DNA of 64,000 nucleotides from contig NZ_CP013910.1 in NCBI RefSeq assembly GCF_001507665.1, positions 2,541,501 to 2,605,500 of the forward strand, given 5' to 3'. The notes beneath the pieces are model-generated. The model worked only from the letters and a program-made list of their open reading frames with translations. It did not search any database and was not told the origin of the DNA. Positions 1-13,260 of the stretch are shown here, piece by piece. The position numbers and the translations under genes are program-made. This stretch comes from Deinococcus actinosclerus (GTDB taxonomy: Bacteria > Deinococcota > Deinococci > Deinococcales > Deinococcaceae). Positions within the stretch are counted from its first letter, which is position 1. Every line of letters begins with the position of its first letter.

Positions 1-1542
1 CTTGTTCAGGTGCGTGCGGATGGCGGTGCCGCTGGCGCGGAATTCCACGATGGCCTTGGCGACGTGCCCGTCGGGGTTGCGGGCGATCAGGTCGTCGAGG
101 CGCTGGACGGTGGTTTCCTTGAGGTGCCGGGCGTGCCGGGCGACGCTGGTCTGGCTGATCTTGCCGCCCAGGCTGGCTTTCCAGGCGTCCACGCGGTCGG
201 CGGCCTTGACGCGGGCGTTCGTGAGTCTGCGGCTGAGCGTGTTCCCTGCGCCGTCCACGGCGTCGCGGAGTTTGCGCGCGGCTTTCACGATCGGGCTCTT
301 GCGGGCCTGATTGCGCAGGTACGCGAGGGCCGTGTCGTCCCACTTGCGCAGGGTTGCCACGCTCTTGCGCACGCTCCCGGTGATCGCGTCGGCGCCCCTG
401 CCGGCCAGTTTCCGGAGGGTGGGCGTCTGGGCTTTCAGGTACGCGCGGGCCTGCCGGGCGCGGCGGGTGGTCACGACGCGGACGGTGCGGGCGGCACGTC
501 CTGCCTTCGCGGCGGCGTTGCTGACGCTGGTGGTGACGGCGTTCTTGACGTTGGTGGCGGCGCGGCCCACGGGTTGCGTGAGGTACTTCTGTGCGAGCTT
601 CCCGGCGTTCTTCAGGGCCGTTTTTGCGCCCGTGGGCAGCACCCGGCGGGCGAGGGTGGCGGCGGCCTTCCCGCTGCCTTTCAGGGCGCCCTGCGCGAGG
701 TGCCCGAGGCCCCTCGCGGCAGGCGTGAGGCCCTTCCCGAGGGCGCGGCCCACGCCGACCACGGCCTTCCCGGCGAACTTGAACACCGGGCCGCCCACGC
801 TGCCCACGATGGCGTCCACGGCGACGCTCTTGGCGGTGACGCCCTCGAAGGTGGCGCGCCCTTTGAACGTGTACTTCTTGTCCTTCTGCGCCTTGGCTTT
901 CGCGGCGGCGTTGAAGACCGTGTTCTCCACGACCTGCGCGGCGATGCCGCCCCCGGCACTGATCCCGGCGGCGAGGGCCAGCGCGGGTGCAGTCAGGGCC
1001 CCACCGGACGCGACCGTGGCCACACCCACGGCGGTCAGGGCGACGCCCTTCCAGAATTTCGCCTTGCCTTCCGGGGTGGCGTACCACTTCCTGAACTGGT
1101 CGAGTTTCGCCCCGGCGAACTTCCCGGCGGCTTTCGCGCCGCCCATGACGCCCTTGACCGGGTTCTTCGCGAAGTCGGCGGCACCCTTGACGACCTTCTT
1201 CGCGCCCTCCAGCAGGCCCGGCAGGTTCCTGGCCGCGCTGGCGTGCAGGCCTGTCAGCTGCTTCCGGAAAAACCCCATGACACCCCCGGCCTCGCGGGGC
1301 GGCGCGGCGGGACGGCCCGTGACCTTCAGGTTCGGCGTGGGCAGCGTCCTGGGGGTGGTTTTGCGCGCGCCGGGGGGCAGTTGCGGCCCGATCATGGGCG
1401 CGGCCTTCACGCCTTTGTGGGCAGTAGCGGGTGTCCGCCCGACCTTCAGCGGGCCGGGCTGGGCGGGACGGGAGGGTGGCTTCGCGGTCTGCGACTTCTT
1501 CTGGGTGGCCTTCTGGCCCTTGTGTTGCGGCTGTTCGAGCAT
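1..1542 (-). CDS. large basic Ala/Lys-rich protein, polymorphic-toxin-like (C-terminus beyond window)
   Basis: The reading frame is open for 514 codons from an ATG at 1542 and runs off the left edge, so the C-terminus is missing. An in-frame stop 18 codons upstream limits the start. The first 90 residues are rich in Lys, Gln and Pro and look disordered. A Gly/Ala-rich hydrophobic stretch follows at about residues 155-200 (KFWKGVALTAVGVATVASGG and on), then repeated Lys/Arg/Ala helices. This architecture is seen in polymorphic toxins and cargo of contractile injection systems, where the activity lies in the unseen C-terminus. No enzymatic motif is visible, so function is unknown. The plus-strand frames over this gene are antisense shadows. 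Confidence 0.7.
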   Translation of the reverse strand, partial: MLEQPQHKGQKATQKKSQTAKPPSRPAQPGPLKVGRTPATAHKGVKAAPMIGPQLPPGARKTTPRTLPTPNLKVTGRPAAPPREAGGVMGFFRKQLTGLHASAARNLPGLLEGAKKVVKGAADFAKNPVKGVMGGAKAAGKFAGAKLDQFRKWYATPEGKAKFWKGVALTAVGVATVASGGALTAPALALAAGISAGGGIAAQVVENTVFNAAAKAKAQKDKKYTFKGRATFEGVTAKSVAVDAIVGSVGGPVFKFAGKAVVGVGRALGKGLTPAARGLGHLAQGALKGSGKAAATLARRVLPTGAKTALKNAGKLAQKYLTQPVGRAATNVKNAVTTSVSNAAAKAGRAARTVRVVTTRRARQARAYLKAQTPTLRKLAGRGADAITGSVRKSVATLRKWDDTALAYLRNQARKSPIVKAARKLRDAVDGAGNTLSRRLTNARVKAADRVDAWKASLGGKISQTSVARHARHLKETTVQRLDDLIARNPDGHVAKAIVEFRASGTAIRTHLNK

Positions 1543-1595
1543 GACGGCACCTGCGTGGATCTGGTCTGGGGGCGGCGCGGCAGGGTGGACACGCT

Positions 1596-1624
1596 AGTCT
1601 AGAGATGACCTGCTGTGCAGCCAA
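1596..1624 (-). promoter_or_regulatory. promoter for the large basic protein gene
   Basis: On the minus strand TTGGCT (1624-1619) and TAGACT (1601-1596) are separated by exactly 17 bases. Transcription would start near 1589, giving a leader of about 47 bases before the ATG at 1542. Confidence 0.5.
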
Positions 1625-1632
1625 GCGGAAAT

Positions 1633-1653
1633 GACCGGCCACGCAGACCGGTC
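1633..1653 (-). terminator. short hairpin downstream of the YqgE-like gene
   Basis: GACCGG (1633-1638) and CCGGTC (1648-1653) form a 6-bp stem with a 9-base loop, 47 bases past the YqgE-like stop codon. On the minus strand it is followed only by a short T run, so it is a weak terminator at best. Confidence 0.3.
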
Positions 1654-1699
1654 AACCTTCCATGAAGCCAGTTGTCCAGGTACTCGGCGTGCCCGGCGC

Positions 1700-2227
1700 C
1701 TAGGCCTGCGCGCCGCCCGGCACGATCCGTGAGGCGTCCACGCCCAGCCGGTCGAGCGCCGCCTGCCAGCGCCCGTCCGCAGGCACGTCCCACAGCAGGT
1801 CGGGGGTGGCCTGCTCCACCCACACCCACGTTCCCTCACGGGCCTCCTCGGCCAGCTGACCTGCACCCCACCCGGCGTACCCGAGCACCAGCATGAAGCG
1901 CTGCCCGCTGCGCTCCACGGCCCGCAGCACGTCCAGGCTGCTCGACACGGTCAGGCCCGGCAGCAGGCGCAGTTCGCCGTCCATGTTCACCGGCTGCGCG
2001 TACAGGCACCAGCCCAGCGTCGGATCGACCGGCCCGCCCAGCCACGCCCGTTCCGGATGCCCCGCGAGTTCCGGCATCAGCTCCTGCACGCTCTGGGTCA
2101 TGGGGGCGTTCACGATCAGGCCCATCGCGCCCTTCTTGTCGTGCTCCAGCAGCAGGATCACCGCACCCTCGAACAGTCCGCCGCGCAGGTGCGGACTGGC
2201 CACCAGGAACGTCACGGGCGCACTCAT
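1700..2227 (-). CDS. YqgE/AlgH family protein
   Basis: The 175-residue protein matches the YqgE/AlgH (UPF0301) family in length and pattern: an N-terminal LVASPHLRGGLFEGAVILL, then GLIVNAP at about residues 35-42, a LGGPVDP segment, and GYAGWGAGQL near residue 118. The molecular role of this family is not settled. The ATG at 2227 is preferred over a GTG two codons upstream because TATCCT lies 6 bases before it, the layout of a leaderless Deinococcus transcript. It is a monocistronic minus-strand gene between two unrelated genes. Confidence 0.88.
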   Translation of the reverse strand: MSAPVTFLVASPHLRGGLFEGAVILLLEHDKKGAMGLIVNAPMTQSVQELMPELAGHPERAWLGGPVDPTLGWCLYAQPVNMDGELRLLPGLTVSSSLDVLRAVERSGQRFMLVLGYAGWGAGQLAEEAREGTWVWVEQATPDLLWDVPADGRWQAALDRLGVDASRIVPGGAQA

Positions 2228-2267
2228 GGACACAGGATAGCGCGGGCGCGGCCGGCGACTCGGGCGT

Positions 2268-3134
2268 TCAGTACGTGATGCGCCGCGTGACCGTCATGAA
2301 CGGCTGCCCCTGCATGGTGCCGGTCTGCCGCACCCAGTTCCCCTGCGGGTCGTACTCGATCCGCCACTGTTCCTGCACGTCGCCCAGGTCGGCCATCTCG
2401 ATGTGCGTCACGCGCCCGGCGGCGTCGGTGGTCATCAGCATGGCCGGGAGTTTGTGCCCGTTGGCCTCGTCTTGGATGCGGATACCCGAGCCATCCGGCG
2501 CGTAGGTGTAGGTGGTCTGCCGCGTGTTCCGCAGGCCGGGTCCGGGGAGGGTGGCGGCGATCTCCCGCCGGGTCAGGCGGCCCCGCTCGTCAAGCTGCGC
2601 GGTGGTCACCTGGGACACGGCCCCGGCGCGGGTAAGGCGTTCGGTCACCTGCCGCTTCGCCGTGGAGTACGTGCAGCTGACCTGCTCTCTGACCGCCCTC
2701 AAGTGCTGGTCCTCCCACACCCCGTCATAGGCGGTCAGTCGCCCCTGAGTGTCGAAGGTCAGCGAGACGGATTGCCGGGGTTGTTTCTGCACATCGGCGA
2801 GCGTGACCCCCTGCCCGCTGAACAGGGCTTCCAGGCCCGTCCGGACGCTTTGATACCCGGCCCTGCCGGTCAGGGTCAGCAGCGTGCGGGTGCGGTCCCC
2901 CGGGGCCTGCGTCTGGATCTGTATCAGCTGACCGCCCTGGAACGTGAAGGTGCGAATGGTCAGGGCCGTTTCACCCGGCCGGGCGGGGTCGGTCTCACGG
3001 CGCTCCTCGACCACCTGTCGGGGTCCGCCCTGGAAGCGGGGCAGCGTGCGGTCCTCACCGGGGACGTCGTAGCAGTACGCGGCGTGTGCGGTGGTCAGCG
3101 TGGTCAGGAGGACCAGGGGGAGCAGGCGGCGCAT
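2268..3134 (-). CDS. secreted protein of unknown function with YD-repeat-like C-terminus
   Basis: The 288-residue protein begins with a signal peptide (MRRLLPLVLLTTLTTAHAA) and is probably exported. The mature part is rich in beta-strand-forming, Thr/Gln/Arg-rich sequence. Near the C-terminus IEYDPQGNWVRQTG resembles an RHS/YD repeat, and similar shorter units (FDTQGRLTAYDG, LDERGRLTRREI) recur upstream. I cannot assign a function. The ATG at 3134 is chosen over one 12 codons upstream because it begins the signal peptide and has TATCCT seven bases in front of it. Confidence 0.75.
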   Translation of the reverse strand: MRRLLPLVLLTTLTTAHAAYCYDVPGEDRTLPRFQGGPRQVVEERRETDPARPGETALTIRTFTFQGGQLIQIQTQAPGDRTRTLLTLTGRAGYQSVRTGLEALFSGQGVTLADVQKQPRQSVSLTFDTQGRLTAYDGVWEDQHLRAVREQVSCTYSTAKRQVTERLTRAGAVSQVTTAQLDERGRLTRREIAATLPGPGLRNTRQTTYTYAPDGSGIRIQDEANGHKLPAMLMTTDAAGRVTHIEMADLGDVQEQWRIEYDPQGNWVRQTGTMQGQPFMTVTRRITY

Positions 3135-3175
3135 GCCCGGCAGGATAGAGCGGGCGGTCCTGCGCGGCATGCAGC

Positions 3176-3210
3176 AACAGCTCCCCGCCCAGACTGGACG
3201 GGGAGCTGTT
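3176..3210 (-). terminator. strong hairpin after lon
   Basis: A perfect 12-bp stem (3176-3187 with 3199-3210) and an 11-base loop lies 11 bases beyond the lon stop codon. There is no T run on either strand, so it may protect the lon mRNA 3' end rather than act as a classical terminator. Confidence 0.5.
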
Positions 3211-3220
3211 CGGGTTCGGG

Positions 3221-5668
<2,448 letters not shown>

Positions 5669-5737
5669 CTCGGAACTCCTTTTCGCCCGGGTGGGTCGTG
5701 GTGAGAGCGGGTTCCTGAAACTCCTGCATCCAGGAAA

Positions 5738-5758
5738 CTTGAGTGCAACTATATCAAG
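5738..5758. promoter_or_regulatory. HAIR-like HspR operator upstream of lon
   Basis: Read on the plus strand the site is CTTGAGT, seven bases, then TATCAAG. The HspR-binding HAIR consensus is CTTGAGT-N7-ACTCAAG, so 12 of 14 positions match. It overlaps the predicted lon -10 box, as expected for repression. HspR control of heat-shock genes is established in Deinococcus and actinobacteria; binding here is inferred. Confidence 0.75.
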
Positions 5759-5776
5759 TTTCCGGGGTGGGGGCAA
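5748..5776 (-). promoter_or_regulatory. lon promoter
   Basis: On the minus strand TTGCCC (5776-5771) and TATAGT (5753-5748) are 17 bases apart. The start would fall near 5741, leaving a leader of about 73 bases that ends in an AAGGAG ribosome-binding site. Confidence 0.65.
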
Positions 5777-5910
5777 GCCGCAGCCGACCCGGACGGGATC
5801 ACGTCAAACCTCGTCCTCCACGACAAAAGCCTACGCCCGCACGCCTGACACAACCCTCACGTGAAGCTGACGAGACCTTCACCACTCCCTGACCCTCCTA
5901 GACTGCCTCC

Positions 5911-6978
5911 ATGCCCCGCGTGACCTTCCAGCTCACCCTGCCGCCCGGCACCCCACCAGGGACACTGTTCCTGACCGGCGACCACCGCGCCTGGAGCGAC
6001 GATCCCGCAGGCTGGACCTTCCGGGAGGGTGTCCTGCACGCCGAGCTGCCCGACGGCCTGCTGGCCCAGGTGAAGGTCCGCCGCGTGAACCCCGACGGCA
6101 CGACCACCGAGGAAGGTGACTCCTGGGGCGGCCGCGCCCGCGCCCACCGCGTCGTCGTGCGTGGCGACACCACCGTTCCCCTGACCGTGCCGGGCTGGCA
6201 GGCCGGCCATGCAGGGACCGCCCGCCCCACGCGCAGCGCCCCACCCCGCGAGGAGACCGTGCTGAGCGCCCCCTGGGGTGAGCAACCCGTGCGCCTGTGG
6301 TGGCCCGAAGGGCACGAGGGACCGCTGCCGCTGCTGATCCTGCACGACGGGCAGAACGTGTTCGACGAGGCGCCCACCTTCGCCGGGGACAGCTGGGACG
6401 CCGCCGGCGCCGCGCAGGCCCTCGCGGACGCCGGGTACCCGGTCCGCATCGCGGCGCTGCCCGTGAACGACGACCGCAGCCGCCGCTACGTCCCGTTCCC
6501 ATTCGAACTGAACGCCTTCGACAGCGGCGCCGACGAGTACGCCGACTGGCTCAAAGGCACCCTCCTGCCGCACCTGCACGGCCGCTTCGGGCCCGTCCCC
6601 GCAGAGGACACCGCGCTGGCCGGATCCTCGTTCGGCGGGCTGATCACCGCGTACGCCGGCCTGCGCGACCCCGGCACCTACGGCACGCTGGGCGTGTTCA
6701 GCCCCGCCGTATGGCCCGCCGACTTCGCGTTCCTGCGCTGGATGGCCGGGCGCGGCGACCCGCACTCACGCGTGTGGGTGGACATGGGCGACCACGAGGG
6801 AAGCAGCGTGCAGGCCGCGCAGGAGGTCACCCGGCTGGCCCGCGACCTGACCGCGCAGCTCGCCCCGCACGTCCGTGAAACCCGCTTCACGGTCGGCGAG
6901 GGCCACTGGCACGACGAACCCGCCTGGAAGGATCGCCTGCCCGCCTTCCTGCGCTGGTGGCGGACCGGTCAGGTCTGA
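5911..6978 (+). CDS. esterase of the esterase-D/Fes type (alpha/beta hydrolase)
   Basis: The 355-residue protein has an N-terminal beta-sandwich-like region (about 1-95, TLPPGTPPGTLFLTGDHRAW, resembling starch-binding or enterochelin-esterase N-domains) and a C-terminal alpha/beta hydrolase. The hydrolase shows LLILHDGQNVFDEAPTFAGD, the nucleophile elbow GSSFGG at about residue 233, an Asp in VDMGDHEG and a His in GEGHWHDEPAW. Substrate is unknown; no signal peptide is seen. TAGACT six bases before the ATG suggests a leaderless mRNA. It converges on the acyl-CoA dehydrogenase with no spacer. Confidence 0.85.
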   Translation: MPRVTFQLTLPPGTPPGTLFLTGDHRAWSDDPAGWTFREGVLHAELPDGLLAQVKVRRVNPDGTTTEEGDSWGGRARAHRVVVRGDTTVPLTVPGWQAGHAGTARPTRSAPPREETVLSAPWGEQPVRLWWPEGHEGPLPLLILHDGQNVFDEAPTFAGDSWDAAGAAQALADAGYPVRIAALPVNDDRSRRYVPFPFELNAFDSGADEYADWLKGTLLPHLHGRFGPVPAEDTALAGSSFGGLITAYAGLRDPGTYGTLGVFSPAVWPADFAFLRWMAGRGDPHSRVWVDMGDHEGSSVQAAQEVTRLARDLTAQLAPHVRETRFTVGEGHWHDEPAWKDRLPAFLRWWRTGQV

Positions 6979-8121
<1,143 letters not shown>

Positions 8122-8201
8122 GTGCCCCCCAGCGTACTCCCTGCGGGCGGGACACCTGCGGGCGCGGGCGCGTGGCAGCATGGGGGCAGGAGGTGGCGGG
8201 C

Positions 8202-9005
8202 ATGACGGACGGGGACAGGCCGACTGGGGACTGGCTGCTGCGCTCACTGGGGCAGGCGGAGGTGCTGCGCGGCGGCGTGCCGGTCGCGTGGCCCGCCCGC
8301 AGCGCCGAGGAACTGCTGTGGTACCTGCACGCGCACCCGGACGGCCGCTACCGGCACGACCTGCTGCGGGACCTGTGGGATCTGGAGGACACCCCGGCCG
8401 CCGCGAACCGCTTCCGGGTGGCGCTGCACCGGCTGCGGCACGCGCTGGACTTCCCGGAGGCGGTCACCGAGCGGGGCGGGCGCTACGCGCTGCATCCGGA
8501 CCTGCTGGCGGCCAGTGACACGGCGGCGCTGCACCGGGCGCTGCGCGGCGCGCGGGAGGCCCAGCTGCCGCGCGAGCAGGAGGACCTGCTGCGCCGGGCG
8601 CTGGCCAGTGCGGACGGCGAGTACCTGCCGCACCTGACGGGCGAGTGGGTGCAGGAGGCACGGCAGGCGCACCGCGCGGCGATCGTGGAGGCGCACCTGA
8701 CCCTGGCGCGGCTGCACTGCGCGGCGCACGAGTGCCCGCTGGCCGCGCAGGATCTCGTGCGGGCCGCGCAGACCGACCCGCTGATCGGGGAGGATCACCA
8801 CCAGCGGCTGATGGCGTGTCTGGCGATGACCCGGGACCGGTACGCGGCGACCGAGTACTACCGCCGCTACCGGCAGTACCTCCTGACCGAGATCGGGGAC
8901 ACGCCGCTGCCGGAGACGGTGGCGTTCGCGGAGCGGCTCAAGGGGGGCGAACTGCCGTGCGTGAACGCGCCGTTCCGCCCCGCCGGTTCCGGCGACCCCA
9001 CCTGA
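8202..9005 (+). CDS. BTAD-type (SARP-like) transcriptional regulator
   Basis: The 267-residue protein has the organisation of bacterial transcriptional activator domain proteins: an N-terminal winged-helix segment (about 10-100, with LLWYLHAHPDGRYRHDLLRD and NRFRVALHRLRHAL) followed by a helical TPR-like BTAD (about 110-250, ending ATEYYRRYRQYLLTEIGDTP). Such proteins bind promoter DNA. The ATG at 8202 is chosen because AGGAGGTGG lies just upstream; an in-frame ATG ten codons earlier has none. It is divergently placed from the acyl-CoA dehydrogenase, which could be a target, but that is inference from position only. Confidence 0.8.
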   Translation: MTDGDRPTGDWLLRSLGQAEVLRGGVPVAWPARSAEELLWYLHAHPDGRYRHDLLRDLWDLEDTPAAANRFRVALHRLRHALDFPEAVTERGGRYALHPDLLAASDTAALHRALRGAREAQLPREQEDLLRRALASADGEYLPHLTGEWVQEARQAHRAAIVEAHLTLARLHCAAHECPLAAQDLVRAAQTDPLIGEDHHQRLMACLAMTRDRYAATEYYRRYRQYLLTEIGDTPLPETVAFAERLKGGELPCVNAPFRPAGSGDPT

Positions 9006-9025
9006 CGGTCAGACAGGCTGGATGA

Positions 9026-9051
9026 AGGGCCCTGGTCACCGCCGGGGCCCT
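9026..9051 (+). terminator. hairpin after the BTAD regulator
   Basis: AGGGCCC (9026-9032) and GGGCCCT (9045-9051) form a 7-bp stem with a 12-base loop, 20 bases past the regulator stop codon. No T run follows, so termination is uncertain. Confidence 0.4.
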
Positions 9052-9085
9052 CGCTGCTGCCGCGCCCAGACGGCCTGAAGTGGGA

Positions 9086-9114
9086 TTGCGCAGCCGGTAA
9101 TGGCTTCGTAATGC
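9086..9114 (+). promoter_or_regulatory. candidate promoter for the CBS-ba3 oxidase operon
   Basis: TTGCGC (9086-9091) and TAATGC (9109-9114) are 17 bases apart. The predicted start is about 26 bases before the ATG at 9148, leaving room for the GGAGGTG ribosome-binding site. Confidence 0.45.
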
Positions 9115-9147
9115 CCTCACTGGACCCTCACGGCATGGAGGTGTTCC

Positions 9148-9723
9148 ATGCGAGTACTTGATCTGATGACGGCCCCGGTGATCACGGCGGCCCCGACCCT
9201 GTCCCTGCCGGACGCGGCGCACCTGATGCGTTCGCGCGGCATCCGCCGCCTGCCGGTGATGGACGGCGCGGCGCTCGTGGGCATCGTGACCGACCGCGAC
9301 GTGCGCGAGGCGATGCCCAGCCGCGTGTCCAGCCTGTCCCCCTGGGAGGCCACGACGCGGCTGGCGGCCGTGACCGTGGCGGACGTGATGCGCCGCTCGG
9401 TGCTCACGACCCGCCCCGACGCGGACGCCCGCGACGCGGCGCACACCATGCTCACCCACCGGGTGGGCGCCCTGCCGGTCGTGGACGACCAGGGGCGCGT
9501 GGTGGGCGTCGTGACCGTCAGCGACGTGCTGCGCGACTACGCATATGAGGACGGACTGAACATGGGTTGCGGTGAGTCGCAGACGAACCCGACTGGAAGG
9601 AGCAGCAATGGAGACCGGAGGTCAGGAGATGGACGGACGGTCAGCGCTGTCCTGACCGCCCGGGAATCGGATGACTCCGGTCGCAAGCCCGGTGCCGCCA
9701 GTGGCGCGGAGGCGCAGGCGTGA
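9148..9723 (+). CDS. tandem CBS-domain protein
   Basis: Two CBS domains fill residues 1-133 (DLMTAPVITAAPTLSLPDAA and VADVMRRSVLTTRPDADARD), each ending in the usual VGIVTDRDV or VGVVTVSDV. CBS pairs bind adenine nucleotides and report energy state. The last 55 residues are a polar, low-complexity tail without a fold. GGAGGTG precedes the ATG. The stop codon overlaps the GTG start of the oxidase subunit IIa gene (GTGA), so the two are translationally coupled. A role in adjusting oxidase expression or activity to energy charge is inference from this coupling. A 15-codon ORF with its own AAGGAG lies inside the tail (9608-9655). Confidence 0.88.
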   Translation: MRVLDLMTAPVITAAPTLSLPDAAHLMRSRGIRRLPVMDGAALVGIVTDRDVREAMPSRVSSLSPWEATTRLAAVTVADVMRRSVLTTRPDADARDAAHTMLTHRVGALPVVDDQGRVVGVVTVSDVLRDYAYEDGLNMGCGESQTNPTGRSSNGDRRSGDGRTVSAVLTARESDDSGRKPGAASGAEAQA

Positions 9724-9851
9724 GCGGCCCGCACCACCCGCCGGAGGGCGGCGAGGCCCCGCGCGGCGCGCTGGTCGTGGTGGTCACCCTGGTGCTGAGC
9801 ATCCTGAGCCTGTGGATGCTGGCGCTGGGCGTCCTGCAGGGACGGGCCTGA
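9720..9851 (+). CDS. cbaD: ba3-type cytochrome c oxidase subunit IIa (single helix)
   Basis: This 43-residue protein starts at a GTG overlapping the CBS stop codon. A short polar N-terminus (SGPHHPPEGGEAPRG) is followed by one hydrophobic helix (ALVVVVTLVLSILSLWMLAL) and a tiny tail. Size, single helix and position immediately before subunits II and I match subunit IIa (cbaD) of Thermus ba3 oxidase, which packs against the other two in the membrane. Sequence similarity cannot be judged at this length, so the call rests on gene order and topology. GGAGG lies seven bases before the GTG. Confidence 0.72.
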   Translation: MSGPHHPPEGGEAPRGALVVVVTLVLSILSLWMLALGVLQGRA

Positions 9852-9852
9852 C

Positions 9853-10445
9853 ATGAGCCGCGCTCCTGAGTCCTCTCCGCCCGCCCGGCTGGATCACCAC
9901 GCGCTGGAACGCTACGAGACCGCCTGGCTGGGCGTCGCGCTGGTCATGACGGCGCTGCTGTTCGTGGGCGTGCTGGCCAGCGTGATCAGCGGCACCTACC
10001 CCCTGCTGGACGCGGGCAGCGGGCATGCCCACGACGGGCCCATCGTCCGGGGCCGCGTGGACCCGAAGAATCTGGCCGCGACGCCCTTCGCGAAACCGGG
10101 CCTGGTCGTGGACGCGGCCGGGCAGCCCCTTCTGAACGATCAGGGCACCCTGGACGCGTACATCGTGGCGGGGAACTTCACGTTCCAGCCGGCGGTGCTG
10201 CGCGTCCCGGCGGGCTTACCGGTCACGCTGCACGTCACCGCGACCGACGTCGCGCACGGCTTCGAGGTGACCGGTACGAACATCAACGCCGAGATCCTGC
10301 CCGGGCACGTCGCCTCCCTGACCGTCACGTTCCGCCACCCGGGCGAGCAGCACGCCATCTGCAACGAGTACTGCGGGGTGGGGCATCACAACATGATCAC
10401 CCGCTTCGTGGTCGATCCGCCTGCCACAGGCGCCAAGGAGACCCA

Positions 10446-10449
<4 letters not shown>
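9853..10449 (+). CDS. cbaB: ba3-type cytochrome c oxidase subunit II (CuA)
   Basis: The 198-residue protein has one N-terminal membrane helix (about residues 24-47) and a periplasmic cupredoxin domain. The CuA site is complete: His135 (DVAHGFEV), Cys170, Glu172, Cys174, His178 and Met181 (CNEYCGVGHHNM). The 35-residue spacing between the first His and first Cys is the same as in Thermus ba3 subunit II. It takes electrons from cytochrome c and passes them to subunit I. The stop codon overlaps the subunit I start by four bases. Confidence 0.95.
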
Positions 10450-12176
<1,727 letters not shown>

Positions 12177-12181
12177 GCGGC

Positions 12182-12607
12182 ATGAACGAGGCGTACGGGA
12201 GCTGGTTCACGCCGGGGCAGATCGCGGGCTTCGTGGGACTGCTGGTGCTGGGCGCGGCGCTGGGCGCCGGCTCGTACGGGGTCGGGCACCGCCTGGCGGG
12301 CACGGGCAGCGGCGCGGTCGTCGCGGCGGCCAGCAGCGCCTCCACCCCGGACGGCAGCGTCCTGTACGCCGGGAACTGCGCCGGCTGCCACGGCGCGAAG
12401 GCCGAGGGTGCGGTCGGCCCCGCCCTGAAGGTCGTGGGCGGCTGGAGCGCCGCCGACTTCCGTCACGCGGTGCTGGATGGGAAAGCCCCGGAAGGCCGCA
12501 CGCTGGGCGTCGTGATGCCCCGCTTCGCCACCACCGGCCTGGACGGCGCGCCCCCCACCGACACGCAGCTGGACGCCATCCAGGCGTACGTGAAGACCCT
12601 GCCCTGA
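12182..12607 (+). CDS. membrane-anchored monoheme cytochrome c
   Basis: The 141-residue protein has an N-terminal hydrophobic helix (about residues 10-35) and one c-type heme site, NCAGCH, at about residues 61-66. A distal Met ligand is likely in VVMPRFA near residue 107. It is a small class I cytochrome attached to the outer face of the membrane. Its position after cbaA indicates it is the electron donor to, or an accessory domain of, the ba3 oxidase. An alternative GTG at 12173, overlapping the cbaA stop codon, would add three residues. Confidence 0.88.
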   Translation: MNEAYGSWFTPGQIAGFVGLLVLGAALGAGSYGVGHRLAGTGSGAVVAAASSASTPDGSVLYAGNCAGCHGAKAEGAVGPALKVVGGWSAADFRHAVLDGKAPEGRTLGVVMPRFATTGLDGAPPTDTQLDAIQAYVKTLP

Positions 12608-12648
12608 CCGGCACGCGCAGACCGGGGCCGCCCGCACCGCACGTGGGA

Positions 12649-12677
12649 TTGACAGGTGGCCCCGCTGCCTTTAATCT
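12649..12677 (+). promoter_or_regulatory. consensus promoter for the tRNA pair
   Basis: A perfect TTGACA (12649-12654), a 17-base spacer and TAATCT (12672-12677) place the transcription start about 24 bases before tRNA-His. It is the best sigma-70 match in the window. Confidence 0.85.
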
Positions 12678-12707
12678 GTGTGGGCCTGACAGGACGTGGG
12701 CCAGCGT

Positions 12708-12785
12708 GGTGGGTTTAGCTCAGCCGGTTAGAGCGCCGCTCTGTGGAAGCGGAGGTCGTGGGTTCAAATCCCATAATCCACCCCA
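12708..12785 (+). tRNA. tRNA-His (GTG)
   Basis: The cloverleaf is complete: acceptor GTGGGTT pairs with AATCCAC, the D arm is GCTC...GAGC, the anticodon stem CCGCT/AGCGG holds a loop with GTG at 12743-12745, and the T loop is TTCAAAT. A G at 12708 pairs with the discriminator C, the tRNA-His identity element, and CCA is encoded. Confidence 0.96.
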
Positions 12786-12789
12786 CACC

Positions 12790-12828
12790 GAAATCCCGGC
12801 CCCAGGCGTCAGCCCAGGGCCGGATTTC
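12790..12828 (+). terminator. long hairpin between the two tRNA genes
   Basis: GAAATCCCGGCCC and GGGCCGGATTTC pair with one bulge around a loop of about 14 bases. It lies directly behind tRNA-His and could be a partial terminator or a processing structure for the tRNA precursor. Confidence 0.5.
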
Positions 12829-12860
12829 ATTTCACGCCGGACAGGTCGGCACACCAGCGT

Positions 12861-12946
<86 letters not shown>

Positions 12947-12950
12947 CACG

Positions 12951-12974
12951 AAGCTCGCTCAGGCGGGCTTTTTT
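12951..12974 (+). terminator. rho-independent terminator of the tRNA operon
   Basis: AAGC-CGC and GCG-GCTT form a stem with a short loop, followed by six T residues (12969-12974), four bases past tRNA-Leu. Confidence 0.8.
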
Positions 12975-13005
12975 CATGACCGCCCGACCAGTCGCCGGGG
13001 TCTGC

Positions 13006-13260
13006 TCAGGCGTCACGGCCCGGCGGGAGGCGCACCGCCGGCACGAGCGGAATGGAGAAGCGGCCCAGCAGGTCGGCCAGATGCGCGGCGGACACGGGCA
13101 GCACCACGCGGCCCTTGAGGTACAGGGCGCTGTCACTGTGCACGGTCTGCCGGATCACGTCGCGCAGATACACCGTGTGCGTGGCGCCCGCGTGGGTGAA
13201 CCGGACGCGGTCCATGATGCCAGGGACCCAGGTGAAGCTCAGATCGGTGGGTTGGGTCAT
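13006..13260 (-). CDS. small hypothetical protein
   Basis: The 84-residue soluble protein has no motif I recognise. It is probably compact alpha/beta: MTQPTDLSFTWVPGIMDRV, then YLRDVIRQTVHSDSALYLKG and a C-terminal AAHLADLLGRFSIPLVPAV. The ATG at 13260 is preferred over an in-frame start 26 codons upstream because GAGGAG lies nine bases before it. It converges on the tRNA operon terminator. Confidence 0.6.
   Translation of the reverse strand: MTQPTDLSFTWVPGIMDRVRFTHAGATHTVYLRDVIRQTVHSDSALYLKGRVVLPVSAAHLADLLGRFSIPLVPAVRLPPGRDA

Noticed and set aside
10..1602. 530-codon plus-strand frame over the left-edge gene
   Set aside because: Antisense of a better minus-strand gene; composition is Gly/Ala/Arg-rich without any domain, typical of shadows in GC-rich DNA.
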